A stretch of 64,000 nucleotides of DNA from Shinisaurus crocodilurus (GCA_021292165.1 CM037878.1:2728001-2792000); one strand, 5' to 3'. Positions 10,856 to 22,775 are shown, numbered from the stretch's first letter. The notes: generated by a model from the sequence alone, not told the origin. Translations and numbers: made by a program.

Positions 10856-12262
10856 ATAATAATAATAATAATAATAAATTTTATTTCTTACCCGCCTCTC
10901 CGTCTAGATCGAGGCGGGGAACAACAAAAATATAAAATACACAATACATACTATTAAAACATCTTAAAACATATTAAAAACATCATAAACAACATCATTA
11001 AAACATCGTAAAAACATCTTAAAGGCAACCTAAAATTCCGCCGGATAGGCCTGCCGGAAGAGATCAGTCTTTATGGCTTTTTTAAATTCCAAAAGACTGG
11101 TGAGCTGACGAATCTCCTCCGGCAGGCCATTCCATAATCTGGGAGCAGCAGAAGAAAAGGTCCTCTGGGTAATGCTAGTCAGCCTAGTTTTGGCTGACTG
11201 AAGTAAATTCTTCCCAGAGGACCTGAGTGTGCGGGGTGGATTGTATGGGAGAAGGCGATCCCGTAGGTAGCCTGGACCCAAACCATGTAGGGCTTTAAAG
11301 GTAATAACCAACACTTTATACGTCGCCCGGAAACTGATTGGCAGCCAGTGGAGTGCTTTTAAAACTGGTGTGATGTGGGCACCCCTAGGTGTACCAGTAA
11401 CCAGTCTGGCTGCCATATTTTGCACTAGTTGAAGTTTCCGGACTAGGTACAAAGGTAGCCCTATGTGCAGCGCATTGCAGAAGTCGAGCCTCGAAGTTAC
11501 CAGCGTGTGCACTACTGTCTTTAGGTCCTCCGACTCTAGGAAGGGGCGCAGCTGGCGTATCAGCCGAAGCTGATAATAGGCACTCCTAGCCGTCGCATCT
11601 ATCTGAGCTGTCATTTGGAGCGACGGATCTAGAAGCACCCCCAAGCTGCGAACACAGTCTTTCAGGGGGAGTGTAACCCCATCCAGAACTGGTTGACATA
11701 CCTCCAAACCCAGATTGTGGCCTTTGACAGCAAGCACCTCCCTCTTGTCTGGATTCAGTTTCAGTTTATTTTTCCTCATCCAGCCCATTACTGCCTCCAG
11801 GCATTCATTCAGAGGAGACACACTATCCTTCGCTGATGCTGTTGCTGAAGGCATAGAGAAATATATTTGGGTGTCATCAGCATACTGATGGCACCCCGCC
11901 CCATGCCCCCGGATGATCTCTCCCAGCGGTTTCATGTAGATATTAAATAGCATTGGGGAAAGAATAGCTCCTTGTGGCACGCCACATAGCAGCTCCTTTT
12001 TGGAGGAGCAGCTATCCCCAAGCATCACCATCTGGAACCTACCCGAGAGGTAGGATTGGAACCACTGAAGCACAGTGCCCCCGATTCCCAGTCCCCTCAG
12101 GCGTTCCAGAAGGATACCATGGTCGATGGTATCAAAAGCCGCTGTGAGGTCCAAAAGCACCAACAGGGACACGCTCCCCCTGTCGGTACTCAGGCGCAGA
12201 TCATCTACTAAGGCGACCATAGCAGTCTCAACTCCGTATCCTGCTCTGAAGCCAGTTTGACA
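10856..12262 (-). mobile_element. L2-type LINE, 5'-truncated
   Basis: The (AAT)n-type tail lies at 10856-10876 on +. The reverse strand carries a 396-codon RT frame (11030-12220) plus 3' UTR. Truncated upstream near 12262. Confidence 0.92.
11030..12220 (-). CDS. L2 reverse transcriptase, C-terminal 396 codons (uninterrupted)
   Basis: Motif A is at about residues 20-35 (LLVLLDLTAAFDTIDHG), GVPQGAILSPMLFNIYMK at 80-97, and the catalytic YADDTQIYFSM at 113-123, with the catalytic Asp pair intact. Later come SRLDFCNALHIGLP, KLQLVQNMAARLVTGTPRGA and a C-terminal SFRATYKVLVITFKALHG region typical of the L2 clade. The start codon is only the first in-frame Met. The endonuclease and RT N-terminus are missing. 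The absence of stops over 1.2 kb suggests a recent insertion relative to other L2 copies here. Confidence 0.9.
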   Translation of the reverse strand: MVALVDDLRLSTDRGSVSLLVLLDLTAAFDTIDHGILLERLRGLGIGGTVLQWFQSYLSGRFQMVMLGDSCSSKKELLCGVPQGAILSPMLFNIYMKPLGEIIRGHGAGCHQYADDTQIYFSMPSATASAKDSVSPLNECLEAVMGWMRKNKLKLNPDKREVLAVKGHNLGLEVCQPVLDGVTLPLKDCVRSLGVLLDPSLQMTAQIDATARSAYYQLRLIRQLRPFLESEDLKTVVHTLVTSRLDFCNALHIGLPLYLVRKLQLVQNMAARLVTGTPRGAHITPVLKALHWLPISFRATYKVLVITFKALHGLGPGYLRDRLLPYNPPRTLRSSGKNLLQSAKTRLTSITQRTFSSAAPRLWNGLPEEIRQLTSLLEFKKAIKTDLFRQAYPAEF

Positions 12263-12359
12263 AGAAGCAGACAGTCGCGGCTTGGAGCGCTGGCCGGCAG
12301 TTTTGTTTGAGAAGAAGAGCGAGCCTCGTTGAGCAGCCCTACTTTGGGAAGCCCCCTCC

Positions 12360-12540
12360 TCTCCAGAGCCCAGGCTGAGATGGGTGACTGGCCCAAGGTT
12401 ACCCAGGGAGCTCCAGGACGGAGGGAGGATTTGAACCCAAGTCTTCTTCCCAATTCCAGTCAGGCACTCTAACCTCTACTAGAATTCTCCACTACCAGGG
12501 TTCTTTGGATGCTCATCTTAACCACTACACGACACTGACG
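12360..12540 (-). mobile_element. Old SINE-A-like/MIR-like copy
   Basis: TGGGTGACTGGCCCAAGGTT and GGATTTGAACCCAAGTCTTC resemble the SINE-A body and box B in reverse; diverged. Confidence 0.5.
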
Positions 12541-12971
12541 CACTGTGGGTTGTGCTTAAATTTAGGGGTGTAGTGTAGGATACTCTGCACGTGCTCAATG
12601 GCCCTATATGCTTTATTGGTGCTCCAGATATTCTGGGCATATGCCCTGGCTTGTTCTGCAGCAAATCCCTTGGTGAGCCTGTGCACAAATGAAGCGCTGG
12701 CCAGCACAGCGAGGGCCAAGCCACACGTGATCTGGACTCTGGAGCAGGTCCTTTGAAAAGCAGGCTTGTGGGGCCAGCTGCTCTCTGTGGTTGTTTTTTA
12801 AATCAGCGTGGGGCAGGGTTGCTGTTTTTTGTCAGGAAAATGGCATGGGAAGGAAAGAGTTAAACCCCTCTGCTCCCACACCGCAGCTCCAGTCTAGATC
12901 TAGGAGCGCACTTGTGGGCCTCGGCAGGGCACCGCTGGCGTAAGAACGACTACAATGATGCATGTGAAGAG
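12541..12971. other. Unannotated, contains a short - strand frame
   Basis: A 64-codon - frame at 12525-12719 (ALAVLASASFVHRLTKGF at its start) looks protein-like but I do not recognise it; possibly a transposon or pseudogene remnant. Confidence 0.35.
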
Positions 12972-13535
12972 ATCATAGAATCATAGAAAAGTAGAGTTGG
13001 AAGGGGCCTACAAGGCCATCGAGTCCAACCCCCTGCTCAATGCAGGAATCCAGGTCAAAGCATCCCTGACAGATGTCTGTCCAGCCGCACCTTGAATGCC
13101 TCCAGAGTGGGAGAGCCCACAACCTCCCTAGGTAGTTGATTCCATTGTCTTATTGCTCTGACAGTCAGGAAATTTTTCCTGATGTTTAGGTGGAATCTAG
13201 GTTCCTGTAACTTGAGCCCATTATTCCGTGTCCTGCAAACTGGGATGATCGAGAAGAGATCTTTGCCCTCCTCTGTGTGATAACCCTTTAAGTACTGGAA
13301 GAGTGCGATCATGTCTCCCCTCAGTCTCCTCTTCTGAAGGCTAAACATGCCCAGTTCTTCCAGTCTCTCCTCATAGGGCCTTGTTTCCAGTCCCTTTATC
13401 ATCCTTGTTGCCCTCCTCTGAACCCTCTCCAGTTTGTCTACGTCCTTCTTAAAGTGTGGTGCCCAGAACTGGACGCAGTACTCAAGATGAGGCCTAACCA
13501 GTGCCGAGTAAAGGGGAATTATCACTTCCCGCGAT
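12972..13535 (-). mobile_element. CR1 LINE, 5'-truncated
   Basis: Reverse-strand CR1 3' part: the tail (ATCATAGAATCATAG on +) is at 12972, and the frame 13055-13535 encodes the segment from [20 protein letters not shown] to DRHLSGML. The 5' junction is next to a G-run at about 13559. Confidence 0.92.
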
Positions 13536-15974
13536 GTGGACAGGGCTGTAGTGGAGCTGGGGGGGGGGGGCTTGCAGGGGCTCAGACCCGGCACTCTTTG
13601 ACGGGCGGGGACGCTGGTCGCCTGCCACCCCCCTCGGAATTCCCTGTCCCCTCCGAGCTTGGCTGCAACTCCTCACAGCAGCTACCGGGGAAATGGATTT
13701 TCCCAGCAACTGTAACTTCTTTCCTGTTGTAATGCAGAGAGAGTATTTTGGGGTGGCTGGGTCTGGAATAGGCGGTTACGACTCACTCACTTTACAAAAG
13801 ACCTGCTCCTGGCAGAGATGAGAACTGCTAGGGGGCTGGTTTGTTGGTATGGACCGACAGTTTGGGACTCTCCTTGGGGGCGTGGCTGTGGGAACTGTCA
13901 TGATGAGCGCCTGCACTTCGGAATTTGCCGCTGCGCACTTTGACGTGCAACGGAAATGCTCGTGGTCACCATTTACGTGTCCATCACAGTTTTCAGGGCA
14001 AGAAGGGGGAGTTTTTTCTTTATTAATGGTAAGCATGCCCGCCCTCCGTGACCCTGTGCCCGGCAGAATTACAGAGTGGAAAATAGGTCCCTGCCTTCAA
14101 AGAGCTTGCAGTCTAAACCAGAGGGTGGGGAAATAAAAGAGGGCAAGCAGAAGAAATGAGGAGCGGGTGGGATGAATATGGGCAAATGCTGTTATAGGGG
14201 ACTTAAAGTTAGGAATGGGGATTCAGAGGATAAAACCAAAGGCTATCCGGGAAAAGTGGATTTTGAGGAAGAGGTGGTCATTGCCAGTCCCTGACAGGCA
14301 AAATTCACCCTGTGGGAGCATCACACACACCTCAGTTAGTCTCCTGTAATTACATTTTCTTGTGAAACCAACAGTTGGTGGTCAAGGCTTATATTTCACC
14401 ACTTTTAAAAAAATAAAAATCCAGAGTTAAATAGCTTTAAAATGTGGTACAATATAAATCTGGCCATCTGAGGGCCAGCTCTTTTTAAGAAAGCTCAGCC
14501 ACAGGAGAACATCAGGGGATCGAGGGGTGGGGGAAACTATTACGGGATGATTCCCCCCCCACACAGCCCCATTTAGGGATAGTTGTGCTAACTTGCCCTA
14601 AACCTGCATGATGCGGTGACCAAAAGCGGCTCAAGGCTCAAGCTGGCTCAAATCTGTGCTCAGCCTTGGCTCCCCCCCCAAGGGGGGGGGGGCGGGTAGC
14701 ACTTCTGAACTGACGATCAAGGAAATCAGGAATGGCAGTGAACTGGAAGGGTGGATGATAACCCGCCCGGGGTTATGGGGGGTCATTGTGACCTCCCTGG
14801 TGAGACGCTGGTCTCTCCCCTGGCGGCTGCTCCTTGGTGCCACCAATTGCTGCTGCCCGAAAGCGCAGCTTTGCCCGAGTGGCTGCCATTAAATCAGCCC
14901 TCGTCTGCCAAGGGTGCCTCCCGTTCCGACTGCCGCCTTGCACCAGAAGGGCAACGTGGGTTGTAGCGTTGATTAAATGGCACTAGGTCAGCAGAGGACT
15001 CAGGGGTGACTGGAGAGGTTCTGGGGCTTGGAACCCGATCGCTCCATCCTCCCGTCCCTGATGGGTGAGGCCGGGCTCCCTTTCTCTCCGCCGCCCCCTT
15101 CTGGTGCCCTCTCCCCCCGTGCTGCAACGGCTGAGAAATGCGGGCCTCCGGGGCGAAACAAGGTTGGTTGGTTGCCAGTTGGAAGCACTTGGGGAGCAAA
15201 GGTGGCAGCGGGACGCTAGGATTACTGAGGGCCAGAATGCTGAAATACAAAGGAATATTTGCGTGTCTAGGTCTCGCTGCACAACTTGTGACCCGTTCAA
15301 GCCAAGTGCAGCCCAGCAGAGGGACTCTGGGGCTGGAGAAACAAGGGAGCGGTCAAGCAGATGCACACCCAGAGTTAGCCTGGGAAACCACAGGTTTTCC
15401 CTAACAGGACAAAACGCAGCTTTGGCGACAGACTTATGAATCCAGTTAACAGTCCACCACCACCACCACCACCACGCCTCCTGTGGAGTGGTCCCCATCC
15501 ACCAGCCCCTCCCTTCCTCCCTCTCCCACCCTGGAACTGCTGTCTACCGAAATCTGGTTTAGGGGAGCTCTGATGCTGGGTCTCCTTCGTGTAGCCCATC
15601 AAGAGCTGAAACAGATGGGCCTGTGACCTGATCCAGCGTGGCTCTTCTTACGCTCTCATAAGGCAAAATGTCCCATAGGGAAGTAACACATAAACCGGAG
15701 CCTGCATTTATTTTAGGAGGTGCAGAAAGCACAGCACTGGAAAGGAAAGGAGAGGCGTGACGGGTTCTGTTGTCTTCGTCAAGGGCAATGACCAGGAAAA
15801 TTGATCAGGCATGCTTGGAGATTCGGGGAGCGCTGTTGGCCCCCGTGGGAAAGGCATTGCCCGCTTTCCTTGGAGCCCTAAGGACGGAGGAAACCCACCG
15901 CGTCTGCTGGGCCACCTGAGCCCAGTCCGGGCTTTGAAGAATGCCTCCTGCATGGAGCCGGGTGAAAGAGCCGA
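13536..15974. other. Mostly unique intronic DNA
   Basis: Starts after the CR1 with a G-run (13560-13570). GC-rich at 14600-15600 with a CCA microsatellite; overlapping frames up to 171 codons have no recognisable domain. Bases 14070-14290 look like an old LINE remnant that I cannot assign. Confidence 0.4.
15453..15475. repeat. (CCA)n microsatellite
   Basis: Uninterrupted CCA run. Confidence 0.92.
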
Positions 15975-16165
15975 GTGGTAAAGAACTGCCCGCGACTTGG
16001 TAAAAAACTGGTAAAAAAACTTGGTAAAAAACTGCCCACGACTTGCTCTCGCACGGCCGGTTTATTATTTATTTATTTTATTTTAAAAACTGGTAAAAAA
16101 CTGGTAAAAAAACTTGGTAAAAAACTGCCCGCGACTTGCTCTTGCACGGCCGGTTTATTATTTAT
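15975..16165. repeat. 93-bp tandem duplication at a SINE-A tail
   Basis: Two copies of a unit with GGTAAAAAACTGCCC, ACGACTTGCTC and CACGGCCGGTTTATTATTTA, at 93-bp spacing (compare 16034 and 16127), plus a partial upstream copy. Confidence 0.88.
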
Positions 16166-16403
16166 TTATTTTATTTATTATATCTATACCCCGCCTTTTT
16201 TCCCTGCAAGGAACCCAAGGCGGCTTACATAATCCTCCTCCTCCTCTCCATTTTATCCTCACAACAACCCTGTGAGGTAGGCGAGGCTGAGAGTCAGTGA
16301 CTGGCCCAAAGTCACCCAGTGAGTTTTCATGGCCTGAGCGGGGACTAGAACCCGAGATCTCCAGAGTCCCAGTCCAACACTCTCACCGCTGCGCCACACT
16401 GGT
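16155..16403 (-). mobile_element. SINE-A
   Basis: Reverse copy from the AT-rich tail through CCCCGCCTTTTTTCCCTGCA to the tRNA-like head ending GCGCCACACTGGT. Its tail overlaps a 93-bp tandem duplication. Confidence 0.88.
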
Positions 16404-16837
16404 TTGGTTTGACTGCTCCCTGCCCGCTGCCTCCAAACAATTCATCCGTTTGGTGAACACTGCTTCAGAAAATTGAAGGCTTCCAGGAGCAGCATTTCTA
16501 TCCTCTCCTCAAAACAGAGGCAGCTTTGCCCAGGGAACAGTTCCTTTCATCTCACACTGATACTGCAGCTGCAAAAATATGATCGACAAGCTCAGAGGAG
16601 CGGGGGGGGGGGAGGGCTTGCTTGCAGAGAGTGGGTGGAAGCTGAAATCTTGATCAGCTTTGGGCTAACAAAAAGCATCTATTTCAGGATCAAAAGTTGC
16701 ATTAGGAAATCAAAAGCATCTCAAAGGGGGAGGGGTGCCACTTTGGATGCTCTTTATTCATTTCTGTTGCAGGTTAATTAACATTTCCTGAATGCCATTA
16801 TTATTATCATTCTTCTTCGGGGGGCAGAAGACTTGGG

Positions 16838-17310
16838 AAGCCGCCTTTCCCGAGCCAGCCCCTGGGTGGCTGCATCTAGTCCAGTGCTTCTCAAATAGTG
16901 GGGCGGGCCCCCCAGGGGGGGTGCGAGGCTCCGTAAAGGGGGGCTCGTTTGACCTCAGTTAAAAGTTTTTTTTAATATTGTGTTCCTTTAAATCCTGTGC
17001 TCCTTTAAATCTTTTCTGCTACAGTTAATAAAGCTATTCTTTGTTGTAAATTGATCCACATTTCTTTCTTTTTTTATTCTCTTATACGTTAATAAGGATA
17101 CAGTGTTATGCAGAGGTGTACTTATAACAATTTTATAGACAAATGATGGTATTTACAGTCGCGCGGGGGGCGCGAAATGTTTTCTTCTTCCTAGGGGGGG
17201 CATGACAGAAAATAATTGAGAAGCACTGATCTAGTCCAGTATTGCCCCCACTGGCTGGCAGCCGTGGCTCTCCTGAGTTTCGGGCAGGGTTTTTTCCTGC
17301 CCTGCCTGGA
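16838..17310 (-). mobile_element. SINE-B fragment split by a hAT MITE
   Basis: Left GGTGGCTGCATCTAGTC and right CAGTATTGCCCCCACTGGCT rejoin as SINE-B once the hAT (16882-17228) and one target copy are removed. Confidence 0.7.
16882..17228. mobile_element. hAT non-autonomous element, CAGTGCTTCTCAA ends
   Basis: Terminal inverted repeats CAGTGCTTCTCAA and TTGAGAAGCACTG; exact 8-bp target duplication ATCTAGTC at 16874-16881 and 17229-17236. 347 bp, no transposase. Confidence 0.92.
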
Positions 17311-17844
17311 CGTGGCTGCGACGCCTGGCCCGTTGCTGTGGCAACACTTCCTAGTCCCCCTCTGGCCCTGACTCTCAAAGCTCCCACTGGTATGTGAAGG
17401 TTTAGCTGTTCCCTTTGAGGGTGGCAGATGGGGCGCTCTGGCCCGCCATGGGCACAATTAGCCCTCCGGGAAATTCTCCTGCACAAGCCTCGCTGGAATG
17501 AATGGCGCGTCAGAAGACTCTTCCATAACTTGCACCTCCCGTTTCGTCTGCTGGCTTAGAAGCCCCAGGAGGCAAGCGGCTTGCCTTCTCTCGCCGCTGC
17601 ACAGGACAGTTCCAGAACCAAAATTTAACGACGTCTCGCCGGCATCTGACATTGATCGATTCTTGTCTGCAGCACTCGAGCGTCACCCAGCGATTAAACT
17701 TTCTGAATAATGTGGATGAATCGCTCTGTCCAGGGGCAGGGCCCGCCGAGGCGCATTTTGCAGCCCGCAAACGCCGATGGTGTCGCGAAGGCAGACTCGA
17801 GCCTCGCTCGCATCCTGCATACCGAGCGGCGGCAAATTACCACG

Positions 17845-18085
17845 ATGCAGTAGTTTGTGTGGTGGATTAAAAGCAGGAGGGCCGAGTTCAAATCCCCACA
17901 GCACCCATGACGCTTGCTGGGTGACCTTGGGCCAGACACACACTCTTTGCTTACCCTAGACTACAGTACCTCACAGGGTCGTTGTGAGGATAAAATGAAG
18001 TGGAGGGGAGAGTAAAGAGCCGCGTAAACCATCCCGAATTCACTGGGAGGAAAGGCGAGATTAAAATGTCATAAATAAAATCGGT
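17845..18085 (+). mobile_element. SINE-A-like copy, diverged
   Basis: Head GATGCAGTAGTTTGTGTGGT, box B-like GAGTTCAAATCCCC, body TGGGTGACCTTGGGCCAGAC and CCTCACAGGGTCGTTGTGAG. Confidence 0.65.
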
Positions 18086-18094
18086 CTAGACCAG

Positions 18095-18190
18095 GGGCAG
18101 GCATCCTTTTTGGGCCGTGGGCACGTTTGGCAGTTTGAGAAACGGTCCAGGGCACCGCCCCGAAATGGCTGCCATGGGGCGGCAGGACCA
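18095..18190. mobile_element. hAT-like end fragment
   Basis: CAGGGGCAGGCATCCTTTTT resembles hAT termini of this genome; the matching right end was not found. Confidence 0.3.
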
Positions 18191-18522
18191 AGGGACAAGT
18201 AACCTGCCCAAAAGACCCAGCACAAGACCGAGGTGGGGTCTGAGCATTTGAGCACCAACAGAAATCTATTTCACAGCAATCCAGCTGCCGGTAAGAAAAT
18301 GTGTTTAATTTTTTTTTTAAGTGGGAGGGGTGGGGGACCAAGAAAGGCATCCAGAGGCACCACGTTGCCTTCCCTTGTTCTGTAATATCAAAAGAAAACC
18401 GTTTCCGCACCTTGAAGGACTACCTGGTGTAGAGCGATGCCCTGCAGAATCAGATCTCTCACAGGGGGAGCGGGAGTAGACGAGGAGAAGGTTGTTGTCT
18501 CTTACAAGAACACAGCCCCTTA

Positions 18523-18614
18523 CCATGCAATCCTTTACATGTCTACTCAGGAGTAAGTCCCGTTGGGTTCAGCGGGGCTTACTCCCAGGTAAGTGGGATA
18601 AAGGATTTGTAGCC
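18523..18614. repeat. Short palindromic interspersed repeat (GTCTACTCAG type)
   Basis: ATGTCTACTCAGGAGTAAGT faces GCTTACTCCCAGGTAAGT; also at 51838-51912 and 52848-52910. Probably a MITE. Confidence 0.65.
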
Positions 18615-18760
18615 TTTGCTGCTCAGGCTGTCTTCGCTTCAGCCCACGCTCTCAGCCTAAGCTCCTGTTGGATATAATAATACTGGCTTGTTGTGTAACC
18701 CTTATAATAACCCTGGAAAGATCCTTGGAAGAAGGCGGCGGCGGCAGGCGTGCTCAAGAT

Positions 18761-18870
18761 CAGCCTCCCCCAGCCTAGTGTGTTGGACTACAGCTTCCAG
18801 CATCCCCCAGCCAGCTATGCTGGGAGTTGTAGTCCAACACACCCGAAGGGCACCGGATTGGGGAAGGCTG
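18761..18870. mobile_element. Palindromic MITE (CAGCCTTCCCCAACC family)
   Basis: Arms CAGCCTCCCCCAGCC and GATTGGGGAAGGCTG, with GTTGGACTACAGC opposed to TAGTCCAAC. Flanks CTCAAGAT and CTCAAGGC match 6 of 8, pointing to a hAT-type insertion. Confidence 0.82.
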
Positions 18871-19204
18871 CTCAAGGCACTTACAGAAGGATTTTGCCAT
18901 TCGGGTTTTTTTGGCAGGATGTGGCTGGGCACGAGTCATTTTAGAGTTGGATTCTGCAGGAATCTTTTCTGATTTCCCCCCCTGGAAGACTGAACTAAAA
19001 TGTTAAAATAGCAAAATTATTAGGGAGATGTACAGAGGCTGCAGCTGCCCAAACGCCTGCTGGTGGGCACGCAGGCAGCAGCCACCTCCGAAGACCCTCC
19101 GGCCCCATGGTCTGAACCTGGGGGTGGCCGCTTCCCCCAGCCAGGCACTGTCTTTCTGCCACCCCGATGAATTCAACAGAGAAAGATCTGGAGTGGGGAT
19201 ATGG

Positions 19205-19345
19205 TGCCATACGGCCTCCCCCAACACGGCACCCTCCGGACGTGTCGGACTGCAACTCCCATCATCCCCACCAACCGCCCATGCTGGCCTGGGATTATGG
19301 GAGTTGTAGTCTGACACATCTGGAGGGCGCCAGGCTGGGGATTAT
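19205..19345. mobile_element. Palindromic MITE, diverged
   Basis: GGCACCCTCCGGACGTGTCG paired with CTGACACATCTGGAGGGCGC. Confidence 0.78.
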
Positions 19346-19617
19346 TGTGTGATATGTCCAGCTGCCGCCTTACAACACTCTTGTTGAAAGAGCTGTGCTG
19401 ACCACCCATTTGCTATCGAGGCAGGTTTTAAGGGTTTGGTATTAGCTCACAAGGCCCTCGACAACTTGCGACTGGGATACCTGAGAGCATGCAACCGAGA
19501 GAACGCTCCGGGCACCAGGGATGGCTCACCTTCTCTCCACCCCAGCGTGCAGCCCCAGTCCAGCATCACGTGCAGCCCTCAAGGCCAAAAAGGTTGTGCA
19601 CCCCTGGTATAAAGTAT

Positions 19618-19828
19618 GTGTGTTGGACTGGGACTCGGGAGATCCGGGTTCTAGTCCCTGCTCAGCCATGAAACCCACTGGGTGACTTTGGGCCAGTCAC
19701 TGACTCTCAGCCTAACCTACCTCACAGGGTTGTTGTGAGGAGAAAATGGAGAGGAGGAGGATTATGTAAGCCGCCTTGGGTTCCTTGCAGGAAAAAAGGC
19801 GGGGTATAAATATAATAAATAAATAAAT
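19618..19828 (+). mobile_element. SINE-A, 5'-truncated
   Basis: Starts inside the tRNA region (TGTGTTGGACTGGGACTCGG) and runs to a full tail with (AAAT)n. Confidence 0.87.
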
Positions 19829-20559
19829 ACGGCACTAGCCGTTTTCTGGAAATCTGTACTGCGACAAATGAATACTTTCGCATCTACCCATCTCTCATTG
19901 CATGTGGACAGCACAGCAGTCGTGCAGAGAAGTACTGAAAAGGGACCAAACCTCCATGGCATGCATGCAACACACCTTCACACGCTCACACACAAGCTGT
20001 CAGGTAATGTGGCATTTCTCATTGCTTCGGGACCCCACGGCCAGCCCTGGAAAAGCATCCCTTGACCCTGCCGTGAGCTTTCCACCAAAAGGGCAGCGGT
20101 TAATTGGTCAACTGTGGCCAGCCTGTCAGTGAGTTGTCAAAAATTTAATAATCTGAACACGGCAGGGGTTTTTGGGGGTGGGGGTGGGAGAAAGTTTTAG
20201 TGACAGGGCAAATTGAATTCCCAGCTCTGCCTGGGGCAGCTCCGAAATTGGGCTTCAAGGCAAGCAAAGAGGTCTGCGGCAGGAGGGAAGATAAGCCAGC
20301 GATTCCGTGAGGCCAGCAGTTCTCTACGCCCCACGGATCCGCTTCAAGCAGCCCCCCCCCCCGCCTATCAGATGCTGGTGCGCATGATGGATCCAGCAGG
20401 CTCCTGGGAGGGGGTCCTTTTCTCCTGCCAAGGTGCTTCCTCAGAAGTTCCATTCTGCAAATAATTCTGTTACAGTCGCCTTCCTTATGCCTTGCCTGGT
20501 CGTGCAAACTTGCCGACACCAGGCAGAAGTTGGAGCAGAGTTGTTCTCAGTTGCTCCAG
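19829..20559. other. Unannotated intronic DNA
   Basis: No feature recognised besides a short C-run at 20350-20361. Confidence 0.4.
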
Positions 20560-20825
20560 AGGGCAGAACTTGAACCAGTGGTTGGAAGTTGCAGGGAAGC
20601 AGATTTTGGCTAAACATTAGGAGAAACGTCCAAACAATGAAGGCTGTTCGGCAGTGGAACAGCCCGCCTTGGACAGTGGCGGGTTCTCCGTCGCTGAAGA
20701 TATTTAAGCAGAGGCTGGACGGCCATCTGTCAGGGATGCTGTCACTGCATCCAGCTTGCATGGCAGAGCCTGCACTGAGCAGGGGGCTGGACTAGGTGTT
20801 CTCCAAGGTCCCTTCCACCTGCATG
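20560..20825 (+). mobile_element. CR1-D-like LINE 3' end
   Basis: Encodes a degraded CR1 C-terminus (SRFWLNIRRNVQTMKAVRQW, then RLDGHLSGML) and the family's 3' UTR (CTGAGCAGGGGGCTGGACTA), without the ATTCTATG tail of the main CR1 family. Confidence 0.8.
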
Positions 20826-22713
20826 AGCCTGCCAAAGCCTGCTCCAGACTCACGTGACCTTTGTTTGGCATGGCAAGGTCAGTGCAGCTTGACTCGATCA
20901 GGGCTTTGTGACATGTGGAATTGTTCTTGCAAATGCTCTGTCTGTATTTAGAAAGAATTCCTGACTTGTCACCCCCTAGCCCAGTCCCCTTTGAGTATGA
21001 AAGCAGAAGGAAGCATTCCCGGCTTTTTAAAACCTTTGATGTATTTGTGGTTTGGGGTTTTGGCAACGGCTGTCTTATGTGTTTTCCCAAAGGAATGCAC
21101 AGATTCCAAAATGATGCCATTTGGCATGGGCTTCATTTCCAAAGGAGATCTTCTGGGACTCTGCTACTGTGGAAGTCAATTATATCCTGGCCTCTCACAG
21201 AGAAGTTGATTGTGGATGCGTAGAGAACGGGGGGGGAAGGACTCTCTCCCTTTCAATATTGCCCCTGAAGCATGCCCATGCTCCGTCTGTTGGAGTGGCT
21301 CCATTAGCTTGTGTATAAGCAGAGCAGCCCTCAGGAGAACTACTACATCTCCCATGGTCCCCACATTCAACAAAGGTTCCCAGTAATGTTAAATACAGGT
21401 TTCCCCCTTGTAGCTTCAGGACAGTTTATTGCTTCCTGGTGAAAAAGAGAGAGGATTAGTTATGAACAGACTGTTAATTTCCCCTGGAATGACCCCTCTT
21501 AATTGCCCCAATGCCTTTTTCTGTTCTATGCAGTGATGGGAGAAGGACTTTAAATACTGATTTTCTCTCCCCCCCCCCTTTTAACTTGTTATAGTATAGT
21601 AATATGGAACAGAAACCACTACTGGGGCAGTTACGAGGGGTTATTTCAGGGGCAATTGAAAATCCCTATGTTCATCAGGAAGCAATGAAATAGACTGAAT
21701 CTGCAAACAGGAAGCTTTTGATTAAAGGTACAGGGGCCTCAAAAAGCCTCAATAGCACTTTGACTGTCGAGACCACAGGCTGATGCTGCATTTACTTCTG
21801 ACTGCAAAAAATGGAGAAAGAAATCACCACAAACCAGGACAGAAAAAACACAAAATACTGGAATTGTACAGGCTGACAAAAACTTGTCTGGATCCTCTGT
21901 AAAAAGTGAGTGAACAAAGGATGACAATTCTAGAAAGAAAGACAGACAAGACAAGTGTGGAAGCAACCTGGTATAAGCCAATCTGGCTGAGGTCATCCCT
22001 TAAAAGCAAATCTTAATAGCAAATATAATATGAATATGTGGCAGAAGGACATAAAGTCAGGTCCCACACACCAACAAACATTGTGCAGAAATGCACAGTC
22101 ACATTCCACTGCAGCCATGACGTAAGGGTGACATGGTAGCCGTAGGGCGGGAGCTCAGCTGTGCAGCTCATCCCAATTTCTTGCCTGCCCTGTGAGTTGG
22201 AGCTGAATCCGGCAAGCTGCCTGCAGAACCAGGGGGCCGTGAGCGGTGCGCCTGCACGGGGGCAAGCACCCTCCTGGGACGTCTCTCCAAGAGGTCCGTC
22301 TAATCTTCCACCAGACATCTGTGCAGTAACCGTGATCCGCAGGTTTCAAAAGGGCTTCTTTGCGGGCAACGGAGTATTCTCCACTTGGGCAACAGCCGTA
22401 TTTCTCCTGGCAATGGAAGCAAGACAGCCCATTGCCTGAAAATGAGAGGAAAGGTGGGTTTGGGGACCTTGTAGACTCCGCCGGTAAAAGGTATATTTTA
22501 AATCGTGGCAATTTCCAAACCATTCCTGCCAATTAAATTTAACTGCAAACTGCATCCCTTTAAATCAAGGGCTATAAAATAAGTAAGGGAAGTAATCACG
22601 TGGTCGGGACCGATCAGTACTTGAGCTTGAAAAGGAAGCTGAGCCGGAGCAGGGCCTGTCTGTAGCAGAGAGCCAGGCCGGGGGGGGGGGGGGGGCAATG
22701 CAGGTAAGGACCA
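20826..22713. other. Mostly unique intronic DNA
   Basis: Holds the diverged inverted repeat at 21425-21700; otherwise nothing recognised. A long G-run is at 22681-22695. Confidence 0.4.
21425..21700. repeat. Diverged inverted-repeat element
   Basis: TTATTGCTTCCTGGTGAA (left) opposes TTCATCAGGAAGCAATGA (right), and inner GGAATGACCCCTCTTAATTG opposes CGAGGGGTTATTTCAGGGGC. Probably an old MITE; no target duplication identified. Confidence 0.5.
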
Positions 22714-22775
22714 AAGCAGCCTTCCCCAACCCGGTGCCCTCTAAATCAGTTGGACTGCAACTCCTGGGCAGCCTG
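22714..22775. mobile_element. Palindromic MITE, half copy
   Basis: CAGCCTTCCCCAACCCGGTG and GTTGGACTGCAACTCC only. Confidence 0.62.

Noticed and set aside
15065..15498. Several overlapping frames of 118-171 codons in a GC-rich stretch
   Set aside because: Open on both strands, no domain, no splice context consistent with FGF12.
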